A stretch of 64,000 bases of DNA from Antrihabitans auranticaus (GTDB taxonomy: Bacteria > Actinomycetota > Actinomycetes > Mycobacteriales > Mycobacteriaceae): the NCBI RefSeq assembly GCF_016481275.1, contig NZ_JAEMNW010000004.1, positions 434,001 through 498,000 on the forward strand, read 5' to 3'. The translations under genes and the position numbers were made by a program. Positions 56,098 to 64,000 of this stretch are shown piece by piece; the first letter of the stretch is position 1, and each line of letters begins with the position of its first letter. A model generated the notes under the pieces. The model saw only the letters and a list, made by a program, of their open reading frames with translations, searched no databases and was not told the DNA's origin.

Positions 56098-56959
56098 CAA
56101 CATCAGCGTTACGCACGGGGGGTGGCGTACCAAGCACAGTGCGCTGCATCTAGGCGTGAATGCCGCGAAGGAGTGTCTGTCGTCTGCGCGGTGCGATCCG
56201 AACGACCTGGACTTGGTAGTCAACGCAGGTCTCTATCGCGATCGCAACCTCGGGGAGCCTGCCTTGGCCGCGTTGATTCAAGAGGATATCGGCGCGAATC
56301 CCGAAGATCCGCACGCCGGGGGGCACGGCACCTTTTCGTTCGACGTGGCGAACGGTGCCTGTGGTGCTGTTACAGCGACCCAGATCATTGACGGCTTTCT
56401 GCGGACTGGAACCGTCGGTCGCGGGCTCGTAGTGACAAGTGATGCGGATCCCGGGCACGGCATGAGCAAGGATTTCCCGTTCGCGCCGACCGGCGCCGCA
56501 TTGCTTTGCAGTTGGACCGACGCGGACTGCGGCTTCGGCGAATTTCACTGGGTCAGAGCCGATGACGAGAGTGCCTTCAGCTCCACCGTGCGGCTCGACC
56601 ATCGGCAGAACGTCTTGCATTTCGACATCTCGGACACCTACGCCGAGAGATTCGCCGCAGTTGCTGCGCGTGCCGCCGAAAAATGCCTTGCCACCGCTGA
56701 ATTGGATATCGACGATCTGGACATGATCGTCGCCGCGCCGTCGGATCGAAAGTTCTGCATCGTCCTGGGGAGCGAACTCGGGATGTCGCCACAGCGGATT
56801 ACAGCCGCGGCGACCGCGAATTCTCACACCGCCGCTATCCTCGAGGCAATGAAAGAGGCTGTCGCGCAGCTGCGTCCGGGTGGTACGGCCCTCGTGCTCG
56901 CCGCTGGAGCAGGGATCGAGGCAGTTGCGGTGCTGTATCGCAAACCCGAATACGCGTAG
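56081..56959 (+). CDS. KASIII-like partner protein with an altered triad
   Basis: 292 aa from ATG 56081. The KASIII fold is apparent: NGACGAVTA with Cys97, the ANSHTAA segment with an Asn, and AGAGIEAVAVLY. Where FabH has His in the HQxxxR motif, this protein has APSDRKF, so the catalytic His is missing. It is shorter by about 75 residues than the upstream protein. A heterodimeric partner, or a non-decarboxylating acyltransferase, is the likely role. Terminator hairpin follows. Confidence 0.75.
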   Translation: MGTIIDNISVTHGGWRTKHSALHLGVNAAKECLSSARCDPNDLDLVVNAGLYRDRNLGEPALAALIQEDIGANPEDPHAGGHGTFSFDVANGACGAVTATQIIDGFLRTGTVGRGLVVTSDADPGHGMSKDFPFAPTGAALLCSWTDADCGFGEFHWVRADDESAFSSTVRLDHRQNVLHFDISDTYAERFAAVAARAAEKCLATAELDIDDLDMIVAAPSDRKFCIVLGSELGMSPQRITAAATANSHTAAILEAMKEAVAQLRPGGTALVLAAGAGIEAVAVLYRKPEYA

Positions 56960-57039
56960 CGGCACCAGGAGGTCGAGGGCGTCGGCGTCGGGGGCCGACG
57001 AGCACTTTCGCATCGCCTTTCGGGCTGCGTCAGGCAATC

Positions 57040-57080
57040 CCTGCCGTTGCGCCTTGCACGCGTCAGAGTGCAACGGCAGG
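57040..57080. terminator. Terminator between convergent genes
   Basis: CCTGCCGTTGC and GCAACGGCAGG form a perfect 11-bp stem with a 19-nt loop. Confidence 0.65.
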
Positions 57081-57088
57081 ATGCAGAA

Positions 57089-58483
57089 TCAGGATCGGGA
57101 ATGGGCTTCGTTCACGAGAAGCTCCATGTGCCTTTCGATCTCACGTGCCAGGAACGCGATATCCGGCGCTGAGTCGAAATCGCCCGTGATCCCGAACGAA
57201 ACCCGGTCTACGTAGCTCAAAATCGCGATTCCGATCCGCAACTGCCAGGCAATCGGCACGTAGGGAAGGATCTCGATGACGCGCCGCCCGAGCACCGTTC
57301 TGCTCTGTTTCGGGCCGGGGACATTGGTAGCGACGATATCGACGCCGTGTTGTGGAAATTTGCTCGCCAAGCGCACCGCCCAAGCGGTCGGCGCGAACGG
57401 CCAATGCTCGGCGAAGGCGGTCGCGAGCTGACCCGCTTCTGCTTCACCACCGGATTTGTGGGCCGCCATTCGGCCGTGTACGGCCGCCAGCTGTTCCACC
57501 GGGTCGGCGATGGCGACCGGCAGTACCGGCAACATCAGCGACACGCGGTTGTCGAGGACGTCCGCGTTACTGGCCGATCGAACGGAAACCGGAACGAGCG
57601 TCCGGACCGAGTCATCCCTTGGTTCTTCTCCGCGGCGCAAGAGCATCGTGCGCAATGCCCCGGTGATTGCCGCGAGGACGACGTCGTTGACTTTCACATC
57701 GAAGGCACCGCAGACGTCGCGGATGTCGAGCATCGACGCGCGTGCAACTGTGTACCTACGCTGCTTTCCGATAGGGCCGAGCAGCGAAGTCGGTGCGGTC
57801 GGCGTGAGAACACCGCCGGCAATGCCCGCGAAACCCTTGGCCGCATGCAATGTTCCGCGCGCCAAGCGCAGTGGCGAGAGGAGGCCTCGCACGAAGGAGC
57901 GCAGTTGTGTCACGGATTCACCGGTCAGCGCGTTTCGGACGCGGCGCGCGATGCCGAGCTGCTCGTCACCAAAATCTGTCCGGTTGACCAGTCGTACTAC
58001 TGTGCGATGCGGGTCGGGGTCGCACAGGGCCTCGAAGAGCCTCGCACCCGAGATACCGTCGGCCATGCAGTGGTGGACCTTGGCAAGTACCGCCCAGCGA
58101 CCATGTTCGAGGCCTTCGATCACCCAGCATTCCCACATCGGCCTGGATCGGTCGAGTCGTTGTGCCATAACCCGTCCGACGAGGTGGCTCAGGGATTCGT
58201 CGTCGCCCGGTGCGGGCAATGCAGTTCTCCGTAGGTGGTGATCGAGATCGAAGCTGTCGTCGTCGATCCAGACTGGCGCGCTGAGATCCAACGCAGTCGT
58301 CTGCACCCGTTGCCGTGCGTGTGGAATTGTGGTCAGCCGGTCTGCCACGGAATCCAGGAATTCTGATTCGCTGGGAGGCGGCCCTTCCAAAATGGCGATG
58401 GCCGCGATCGCGAGGCTCACGTTCGGATCGGAGTCTTCCAATTCGAGAAACCCGGCGTCGAGTGGCGACAGATGGTCTGGCAT
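57089..58483 (-). CDS. Wax ester synthase / diacylglycerol acyltransferase (WS/DGAT)
   Basis: 464 aa from ATG 58483 (MPDHLSPLDAGFL); GTG 58489 is the alternative. Active-site HHxxxDG as HHCMADG (His137-His138, Asp142) and the PLxxxDAGF start are typical. The C-terminal half contains NVPGP and the conserved DNRVSLMLPVLP segment. Transfers acyl-CoA to diacylglycerol or fatty alcohol to make triacylglycerol or wax ester for storage. Counterpart of Tgs1, the DosR-induced enzyme of mycobacteria. A DosR-like box lies 95 bp upstream. Confidence 0.93.
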   Translation of the reverse strand: MPDHLSPLDAGFLELEDSDPNVSLAIAAIAILEGPPPSESEFLDSVADRLTTIPHARQRVQTTALDLSAPVWIDDDSFDLDHHLRRTALPAPGDDESLSHLVGRVMAQRLDRSRPMWECWVIEGLEHGRWAVLAKVHHCMADGISGARLFEALCDPDPHRTVVRLVNRTDFGDEQLGIARRVRNALTGESVTQLRSFVRGLLSPLRLARGTLHAAKGFAGIAGGVLTPTAPTSLLGPIGKQRRYTVARASMLDIRDVCGAFDVKVNDVVLAAITGALRTMLLRRGEEPRDDSVRTLVPVSVRSASNADVLDNRVSLMLPVLPVAIADPVEQLAAVHGRMAAHKSGGEAEAGQLATAFAEHWPFAPTAWAVRLASKFPQHGVDIVATNVPGPKQSRTVLGRRVIEILPYVPIAWQLRIGIAILSYVDRVSFGITGDFDSAPDIAFLAREIERHMELLVNEAHSRS

Positions 58484-58577
58484 GAGCACCCAATTCTTTT
58501 GAAGGACTATGTAGTCGCGGCGGCGATGAACTCATCAGCCGCTTCTCTAGGGTTGCCGGATGCAGTGGGTCGAAGGA

Positions 58578-58591
58578 GAGTCCGAGGTCCC
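58578..58591. promoter_or_regulatory. DosR-like box for WS/DGAT
   Basis: GAGTCCGAGGTCCC, right half intact, 94 bp before the ATG. Confidence 0.4.
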
Positions 58592-58617
58592 GGCACCCGC
58601 GGCGAAAGTCGTTCGTC

Positions 58618-58857
58618 CTAGTGCAGTTTCGGGATCAATAAGTACACCCCGAACAGAACTGCCGCAGCGCAGATGACCAGTGCACTGCTGGCAAGTGCGA
58701 ATCCGCTGCGCCGACGAAACGGAGAGGACGCGGGATCATCGATTCGTGCATAACCGAGAACGCCGACTGTAAAGACGGATACGAGTGTGACGCCGATGGC
58801 GATGCTGAGACCAGCGGCCCGTAAGAGTGAGGTCCAATTAATCACTAGGTGCGACAT
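58618..58857 (-). CDS. Small two-pass membrane protein after Pit
   Basis: 79 aa from ATG 58857 (AAGGA 7 nt upstream), 13 bp after the Pit stop, so cotranscribed. Two hydrophobic segments (about 14-36 and 52-74) with a polar RIDDPASSPFRRR loop between. No family recognised; possibly an accessory of the transporter. Confidence 0.65.
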   Translation of the reverse strand: MSHLVINWTSLLRAAGLSIAIGVTLVSVFTVGVLGYARIDDPASSPFRRRSGFALASSALVICAAAVLFGVYLLIPKLH

Positions 58858-58870
58858 GTGGCGTCCTTCG

Positions 58871-59995
58871 TCAGACGGTGAGAGCTGGGAGACGGTGCAC
58901 AGGGTGGTTCACGTTCGCGGCGCTGACGACGTCGCGTCGCGAAATCGTGTAGATAGCTAGCACGGCCACGACGAGCGCACCGCAGACAACAGCGACTCCG
59001 CCGTTACCGGAGTCCGCAACGCGCCCGCTGAGTCCGCCGAGAGTGGCCGCGGCCGGCACGGTGAATGCCCATGCCAAGACCATCCGCCGGGCCACGGTCC
59101 ACCGGACCTGAGCCAGCTTCCTGCCGAGCCCTGCGCCCAGGATGCTGCCGGTGCAGACCTGCGTTGTGGACAACGGAAAGCCCATATGCGCGGACGTGAG
59201 CAAGACAACGCTGGACGTTGTCTCGGCCGCAAATCCCTGCGGTGGTTCGATTTCGGCGAGTCCGTGCCCCATTGTGCGGATGATTCGCCATCCACCGAGG
59301 TAGGTACCGGTAGCGAGCACGACCGCGCACGCCGTGATCACCCACAGCGGCGGCCCGGAGCCTGGACTGAGGTGGCCCGAAGTGATCAGGAGCAGCGTGA
59401 TGATGCCCATCGTCTTCTGGCCGTCACTGGTGCCGTGGGCTAGCGAAACCACAGAAGCCGAGATTGTCTGGCCGAAGCGGAAGCCGGCGTCGACGGACTT
59501 CTTTGCCGCGCTGTGCGTCATTTTGTACACGAGGTATGTGCCGATGAGTGCTACCACGCCGGCGAGAACGGGTGACGTCAATGCGGGAAGCAAGATTTTG
59601 GAGACGAGAACGCTGAAGTGGACTGCGTCGGCACCGGCAGCGATCCATACGGCCCCGATGAGTCCGCCGAACAGCGCATGCGATGAGGAGGAAGGCAGAC
59701 CGACGAGCCACGTCAGCATGTTCCAGACAATCGCGGCGACGAGGCCGCCGAAGATCACCGCGGGCGTGATCTTGGTGTCGTCGACCAACCCCCCCGATAT
59801 CGTCTTCGCGACCGCGGTGGACAGGAACGCTCCGCACAAGTTGAGAACCGCAGAAATGGCGACCGCGACCCTGGGTTTCAGCGCGCCCGTCGCGATCGAA
59901 GTTGCCATCGCGTTGGCAGTGTCGTGAAAGCCATTGGTGAAATCGAACACGAGCGCCGTGATCACTACGGCGAGAACGATGAACGACACATCCAT
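58871..59995 (-). CDS. pit: Pit-family phosphate transporter, second copy
   Basis: 374 aa from ATG 59995 (AAGGA 8 nt upstream). Signatures GFHDTANAMATSIATGAL and LAHGTSDGQKTMGI, with PLSTTQV near the end. The second signature has Thr-Ser instead of Ala-Asn of the usual GANDAQK, a variation also seen in actinobacterial Pit. Distinct from the copy at 23301 in loop lengths. A weak DosR-like element lies at 60110-60123. Confidence 0.9.
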   Translation of the reverse strand: MDVSFIVLAVVITALVFDFTNGFHDTANAMATSIATGALKPRVAVAISAVLNLCGAFLSTAVAKTISGGLVDDTKITPAVIFGGLVAAIVWNMLTWLVGLPSSSSHALFGGLIGAVWIAAGADAVHFSVLVSKILLPALTSPVLAGVVALIGTYLVYKMTHSAAKKSVDAGFRFGQTISASVVSLAHGTSDGQKTMGIITLLLITSGHLSPGSGPPLWVITACAVVLATGTYLGGWRIIRTMGHGLAEIEPPQGFAAETTSSVVLLTSAHMGFPLSTTQVCTGSILGAGLGRKLAQVRWTVARRMVLAWAFTVPAAATLGGLSGRVADSGNGGVAVVCGALVVAVLAIYTISRRDVVSAANVNHPVHRLPALTV

Positions 59996-60109
59996 CGGAT
60001 AATCCTTTCGGGGAGTTTCCAACTCGAAGTGGACCACCACGACGATGTCGACTCGCTCAGAATGCCGCCGTGTATTGGCAACTGCGAGTGCCGAATGGCA
60101 CCGCAGCGA

Positions 60110-60123
60110 TGGGCCTTGGACCG
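60110..60123. promoter_or_regulatory. Weak DosR-like element
   Basis: TGGGCCTTGGACCG, 115 bp before the Pit start and 175 bp before the Acg start. Only one half is good. Confidence 0.3.
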
Positions 60124-60297
60124 GTCCGGAGACTGAAACTATTCGACGCCCACCCGCGGTCCTTCTACCTCTGTTCGTATGACTTCCGGCAGCGGCGCGC
60201 AGAGCTCTCGCGCCGATATCGTTCGAGGAAATGAATCGACGTTCAGCCAAAGAATGGGTGGTCGTCGCGCGGCAACGTGAGAAATCAGGAGCGGGAT

Positions 60298-61302
60298 ATG
60301 ACGAACAGCGTCATAGATGTTGCAACAATCGAGGCGTTGATCGCGACCGCGTGCCGCGCGCCGTCATTGCACAACAGCCAGCCCTGGAAGTGGGTCATAG
60401 ATGGCCGAACGGTGCATTTGTATGCCGATCCCGAGCGGCTGCTCCCGGTCACGGACAACTCCGGCAGGCAGATGCTGATCAGTTGCGGAGCAGCGCTGGA
60501 TCACCTTCGCACTGCAGCTGCAGCGGCAGGACTCGATTCTGAGATATCGCGGTTTCCCGACGGGGCCGATTCAGACCATCTCGCGATCGTCGAATTCCAC
60601 TCAGCAGTAAAGACTTCCGACGCCGACCTTGCGCGAGGTGCGGCAATATCGAGCCGACGGACCGATCGGCTGGCCTTCCTGCCGGTCTGGGAGTGGCGCA
60701 CTGCCTCGGTAGCGCTGGACCACATCGCGACCGACTTCAACGTCGGGCTGGAAGAGATCGTTCCGCAGCGACGTGCCGAGCTTGCTCATGTCTCCCACCT
60801 CACCGCCGCGCGACACCGTTACGACTCGTCCTACAAGGCCGAATTGCAATGGTGGACAGGCCGTACCACTCTTCCGGACGGCATCCCGGCAAAGGCAGTA
60901 GCGTCGCGTGCCGAGTCGTCGCGGGTACCGTTCGGAAGGGACTTTCCTGCTGCAGATCGACAGCCGGTGCAGCGCGCCGAATTCGGCATCGACCGGTCGC
61001 AAATCCTCGTTCTCACGACAAACGGTGATTCGCGCCCTGAGTGGCTGCTCTGTGGAGAGGCACTCTCGACGATCTTGCTCGAGTGCACTGCGCGTGGGCT
61101 CGCCACATGTCCGCTGACACACATGACAGAGTTGGCCGACAGCCGAAACCTTATCCGTCAGATGCTGACTGAACCTGGCATTCCCCAGGTGGTTATCCGC
61201 GTTGGATCTGCGGCGGGTGGGCCGTCCGAGCCTCTGACTCCACGTCGGCCCCTTTCGGACGTGATCGAGATTGTGCCGCCTGACAGCTTGGGACGAATCT
61301 GA
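60298..61302 (+). CDS. Acg-family FMN-binding nitroreductase-like protein
   Basis: 334 aa from ATG 60298 with AGGAG 6-8 nt upstream; GTG 60277 is the alternative. RAPSLHNSQPWKW hallmark, RRTDRLAF, and ECTARGLATCPLTHMTELAD. Very close to the copy at 7369 (same ECTARGLATCxLTHxTEL and LTPRRPLS motifs), so these two are recent paralogues and the copy at 17346 is more distant. Single-gene unit, convergent with the DUF1876 gene. Confidence 0.87.
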   Translation: MTNSVIDVATIEALIATACRAPSLHNSQPWKWVIDGRTVHLYADPERLLPVTDNSGRQMLISCGAALDHLRTAAAAAGLDSEISRFPDGADSDHLAIVEFHSAVKTSDADLARGAAISSRRTDRLAFLPVWEWRTASVALDHIATDFNVGLEEIVPQRRAELAHVSHLTAARHRYDSSYKAELQWWTGRTTLPDGIPAKAVASRAESSRVPFGRDFPAADRQPVQRAEFGIDRSQILVLTTNGDSRPEWLLCGEALSTILLECTARGLATCPLTHMTELADSRNLIRQMLTEPGIPQVVIRVGSAAGGPSEPLTPRRPLSDVIEIVPPDSLGRI

Positions 61303-61413
61303 ACGCAACTTTCACGTGTCGCTGACCAACGTCGGTCCAGCCCAGGCGGACGCCTGGGAGTGTGGCCTACAGGCACTGTCTTTACGGCGCACTCCGGTAA
61401 CCCGCGGAGAGGC

Positions 61414-61665
61414 TCAAAGCCAGCTGGTCGGCAAAGCAGAGTTCGAAGCGGCAGAATCGAACAGCTGCTCCGCCAGATCGGACAATGCACGTGCTGTCGC
61501 CAAGTTCGCGGCGGTGTCGGAAGTAGCCATGTCGCCCGAAACGATCGTCGCAATCCCGGTTCCGATTCGGCCCGAGTCTGCGTCGGCTCGTAGGCGAGCG
61601 ACTGCTCTTGTGTCGGTTCCATTCTGGTCGATGACGATCTCGACAGTGGAGAAGTGAGCTTGCAT
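61414..61665 (-). CDS. DUF1876 protein (Rv1738/Rv2632c-like)
   Basis: 83 aa, AGGAGG 8 nt before ATG 61665. MQAHFSTVEIVIDQN, then TRAVARLR and NLATARALSDLAEQLFDSA are the family pattern. Rv1738 is a strongly DosR-induced small protein whose fold resembles ribosome hibernation factors. It is the third gene downstream of pfkB, 83 bp after the membrane protein gene. Confidence 0.8.
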   Translation of the reverse strand: MQAHFSTVEIVIDQNGTDTRAVARLRADADSGRIGTGIATIVSGDMATSDTAANLATARALSDLAEQLFDSAASNSALPTSWL

Positions 61666-61748
61666 TTTCGAACCTCCTGTTCAGCCAACATCCATGATGC
61701 AAATGACGACGTCGAGAGGTCTCGTCGTCACCTGTCGCGCGGTGTCAT

Positions 61749-62450
61749 TCACCGGGGGAGTACCAGACGTAGTCCGAGGCCGGTCACTGTCGAAGTTGTT
61801 GCGGCCATGAGTAGTCCGCCGAGTATGCCGATCCCCATGGTCAGCGGCATCGATTGCCCCTGGTGCCATAGTGGCATCACGAAACCGAGAAAAGCGACGA
61901 GTCCGACGAGCCATGCCACCGCGGTCAGCGGAATCCAGCGGCTCGCGTTTGCCACGTGGGCGCGGAGCGCAAACCATTGCGCAGTCCCCACGGACAGCAG
62001 TATCGCGACGCCCAGTATCGACATTGTGGCGATTGTCGCGACGCCGGGCCAGCGAGTGATGCCGGACGCCCAGGTCGATGGCGCCATACCCAGCACGTAG
62101 GCGAACGCAGCCGCTGCGGCCGTCGCGGAAATCCAACGGGTTTTCGACAACCCAGGCAAGGTGCGCCGTAGGACGGATGCTTGGCCCCAACCCAATATCG
62201 CACCTTCCACTGCGCCGGCAGCAACTAAGGCAGGGAGCGCCACTGCGGGAGATGACGCAGCGGTCGACACGCCGACAATCGCGGGCACAGCGAATCCGAT
62301 GGTCTCCGCCAACGTGACTGTGCGAATCCATCGTCGTGCGATATCTAGCTGTCCTCGGCGAGCAGTTGTCTCGGGATCGAGGAAGAATGCGACCGGAGTA
62401 CGGTCGCCGGCTCGCATTCGACGGGCTTGCCCGCTCGGGTCAGCAAGCAC
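61749..62450 (-). CDS. Multi-pass membrane protein coupled to pfkB
   Basis: 233 aa, GTG 62450 (AAAGG 8 nt upstream) overlapping the pfkB end by 11 bp. An N-terminal cytoplasmic stretch (about 45 residues) then five or six transmembrane segments rich in Ala/Gly/Val. Contains GAILGWGQASVLRRTLPGL and WIPLTAVAWLVGLVAFLGF. It has the look of a conserved actinobacterial integral membrane protein, but no family was recognised. Function unknown. Confidence 0.7.
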   Translation of the reverse strand: MLADPSGQARRMRAGDRTPVAFFLDPETTARRGQLDIARRWIRTVTLAETIGFAVPAIVGVSTAASSPAVALPALVAAGAVEGAILGWGQASVLRRTLPGLSKTRWISATAAAAAFAYVLGMAPSTWASGITRWPGVATIATMSILGVAILLSVGTAQWFALRAHVANASRWIPLTAVAWLVGLVAFLGFVMPLWHQGQSMPLTMGIGILGGLLMAATTSTVTGLGLRLVLPR

Positions 62451-63438
62451 TGCATTGCCTTTCGCGTTCTTTCTCGATACGTCGAATCGATTCGATTGCC
62501 TCTGAACACCGCGAATCGGACTGGGTTATGAAGAGTTCTTCCACCTCGGATCTTCGGCACAGACCCGTACCGGGCACGGTCAAGGAGGCGGCAGCTGCGG
62601 CGATCCCGAACCGAACCGACTCATGCAGGCTCCAGTCGCGGCTCAATCCGACCGCGATCGCTCCCCCCATCGCATCTCCCGCGCCGACGGCACTTCGGAC
62701 TGGCATTTCGATAGACGGGAACCATTCGTCTGAATCGGCCGTGATGGCGAGAGCGCCGTGAGCCCCCAGCGACAGGATGACGATCTCGCATTTGCCGGCA
62801 CGAATCCATCTCTGTGCGGCACCCGCCTGTTCACTTCGGGTTGTCAGGTCGCCCCCAACGCTTTCGCGCAGTTCGCGAATACTGGGTTTGAGTAGGAAGA
62901 CACCAGTGTGTGTGCGTTGCAGAGCAGCGCCGGAGGTATCGAGAATGAATTGCGCGCCTACCTTGGCAGCCGCATCGCTCACGCGTTGGTAGAAGTCAGG
63001 TGATACGCCGGGTGGCAGGCTGCCGCTCGCAATTACGAAACGCGCGTTTCCCGCAGTTTCGGTGAAGACTTCGAGGCACTCGTCCTGCTCTCGGATACTG
63101 AGCTCGGGCCCGGGCAGGACGAATCTGTACTGCTCACTCAGCTCGCGGTCGTCGACCGCGAAACTCTCGCGCACGGACCCACCGTTAGGGACGGTTCGAA
63201 ATGGAACCTGCTCGGCGGCAATCAAACTCTCGAGAACGCCACCCGAAGCGCCGCCGGAGGGAAATACAGCCACGACGTCACCGCCAAGAACGTTGGCGAC
63301 ACGCGCAACATTGATGCCACCGCCACCTGGATCGTATTGCGGCTTCGTGCAACGCAGTTTGTTCGTCGGTACGACGTGCGCGGCACTCGTGGAGATATCG
63401 AGAGCAGGATTCATTGTGAGAGTGACGATCTCCGGCAC
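62440..63438 (-). CDS. pfkB: PfkB-family hexose/phosphofructokinase
   Basis: 332 aa from GTG 63438 (MPEIVTLTMNPALD); a TTG at 63468 gives a longer, less likely form. NPALD near the N-terminus, PGGGGINVARV substrate site, KPSIRELRE and the catalytic GAGDAMGG (Asp near 254) are all present. It phosphorylates fructose-6-phosphate or fructose-1-phosphate with ATP. Counterpart of DosR-regulon Rv2029c (PfkB). It heads a unit with the membrane protein and DUF1876 gene. Confidence 0.9.
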   Translation of the reverse strand: MPEIVTLTMNPALDISTSAAHVVPTNKLRCTKPQYDPGGGGINVARVANVLGGDVVAVFPSGGASGGVLESLIAAEQVPFRTVPNGGSVRESFAVDDRELSEQYRFVLPGPELSIREQDECLEVFTETAGNARFVIASGSLPPGVSPDFYQRVSDAAAKVGAQFILDTSGAALQRTHTGVFLLKPSIRELRESVGGDLTTRSEQAGAAQRWIRAGKCEIVILSLGAHGALAITADSDEWFPSIEMPVRSAVGAGDAMGGAIAVGLSRDWSLHESVRFGIAAAAASLTVPGTGLCRRSEVEELFITQSDSRCSEAIESIRRIEKERERQCSAC

Positions 63439-63730
63439 AGTGAACCTACTTTCGCTCTGAAGAAGCAATGCATGGTTTGTTCGTTGTCCCGATCCTCGGA
63501 TATTTCGTGCCCAACGACGCAGAGGCGAACGTCCTCTCCGATCGGCCGGACGTCATCTCGTGCTCCGTCACGAGGGGCAGTTGGCGTCAAGGTCGCAGAT
63601 GACTTTTGTCGCTCGTCGAAGAGTCGAAATGCTGTGCTGGCCGGAACAACTCGGCACTCCCGCCAACGCTGCGAACCGTGGCAACCTGGGACGCAATGTC
63701 CGAAGTCGACCTGGGAGAGCGTGGTTGAGA

Positions 63731-64000
63731 ATGAACGGGTTCACGAGCGCCCAGCCGATCGTGGTCGGCGTCGATGGCTCTGATCTGTCCGAAGCCGCCG
63801 CGCGCTGGGCCGCTGAGGTTGCGCAACGCTGGGACGCGCCACTGATCATCGCCCATGCTGTACCTGAACCCGTTTACGCTTATGGCGACGCGGCAGTAGT
63901 GATATATGCCGAAGTGTTCAAGAGCCTCCATCACGACGCCAGAAAGATCGTCGACCTCGCTCGGCGTGCTGTCCGTCGGCAATCCCCCGATCTCGTTGTG
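63731..64000 (+). CDS. Universal stress protein, 3' truncated by window end
   Basis: 90 residues from ATG 63731 up to the last base. IVVGVDGSDLSEAAARWAA and the following APLIIAHAV strand mark a USP domain; the ATP loop is beyond the window. It is divergent from pfkB. The frame is open at the end, so total length is unknown. Confidence 0.85.
   Translation, partial: MNGFTSAQPIVVGVDGSDLSEAAARWAAEVAQRWDAPLIIAHAVPEPVYAYGDAAVVIYAEVFKSLHHDARKIVDLARRAVRRQSPDLVV

Noticed and set aside
63688-63701. GGGAC-GCAAT-GTCC element 29 bp before the last USP
   Set aside because: The spacer is 5 bp instead of 4 and it is very close to the start codon, so it was not called as a DosR-like box.
1-64000. CRISPR arrays, rRNA, tRNA genes, insertion sequences
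   Set aside because: No direct-repeat arrays, cloverleaf-like or rRNA sequences and no transposase motifs were recognised by eye; short tRNAs cannot be excluded without a dedicated scan.

Overview
The window looks like a chromosomal segment of a Rhodococcus/Nocardia-type actinobacterium. The evidence is high-GC codon use, Shine-Dalgarno-led and GTG-started genes, frequent ATGA/GTGA stop-start overlaps, and close mycobacterial counterparts: DosR/DevR, OtsB1 (Rv2006-like), Rv2004c, Rv1733c, Rv1738/DUF1876, PfkB (Rv2029c), Tgs-type wax ester/DGAT enzymes, Acg-type nitroreductases and many tandem universal stress proteins (USP). The species cannot be fixed from the sequence alone.

Layout. (1) 1-5.8 kb lies outside the dormancy theme: the 3' end of a BlaR/M56-type metallopeptidase, an inverted repeat resembling a BlaI operator, a C-A-T-C nonribosomal peptide synthetase and a TetR regulator with a perfect palindrome upstream. 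(2) 5.8-18.7 kb starts the stress island. It holds a minus-strand operon (Acg nitroreductase, SDR, Rv1733c-like membrane protein, a 27-residue Met-rich micropeptide), USPs, a CYTH-CHAD protein, CBS proteins, a DUF2267 protein and another Acg-USP pair. (3) 18.9-24.9 kb is a translationally coupled OtsB1 - Pit phosphate transporter - PhoU-like operon closed by a strong bidirectional terminator. (4) 25-36.5 kb carries a zinc alcohol dehydrogenase, CBS, USPs, a PknK-like kinase/STAND fusion, DUF2267, DUF4389 and a CBS-BON protein. (5) 36.6-45.2 kb has PEP synthase, two paralogous alpha/beta hydrolases, a K+ channel, OsmC, a flavodoxin and the Rv2004c homologue. (6) 45.2-55 kb has dosR without a dosS, an acyl-CoA synthetase, a second alcohol dehydrogenase and cydABDC; cydD has a frameshift in this sequence. 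(7) 55-64 kb has a pair of KASIII-like synthases, a wax ester synthase/DGAT, a second Pit operon, a third Acg nitroreductase, a DUF1876 protein, PfkB with a membrane protein, and the start of another USP.

How it fits together. Many transcription units have a 14-bp core resembling the mycobacterial DosR box (GGGAC-N4-GTCCC with G/C variants), usually about 65-95 nt before the start codon. With dosR in the middle, the simplest reading is a compact hypoxia/dormancy regulon. It combines a high-affinity terminal oxidase, PEP and sugar-phosphate metabolism, trehalose/phosphate handling, storage lipid synthesis, redox enzymes and ATP-binding stress proteins. Four gene remnants sit at module borders (CBS at 14.8 kb, YbhN-like at 16.1 kb, USP at 35.8 kb, Acg at 36.4 kb), which suggests the island grew and was reshuffled by duplication and deletion. 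Box calls were made by eye and are inference.
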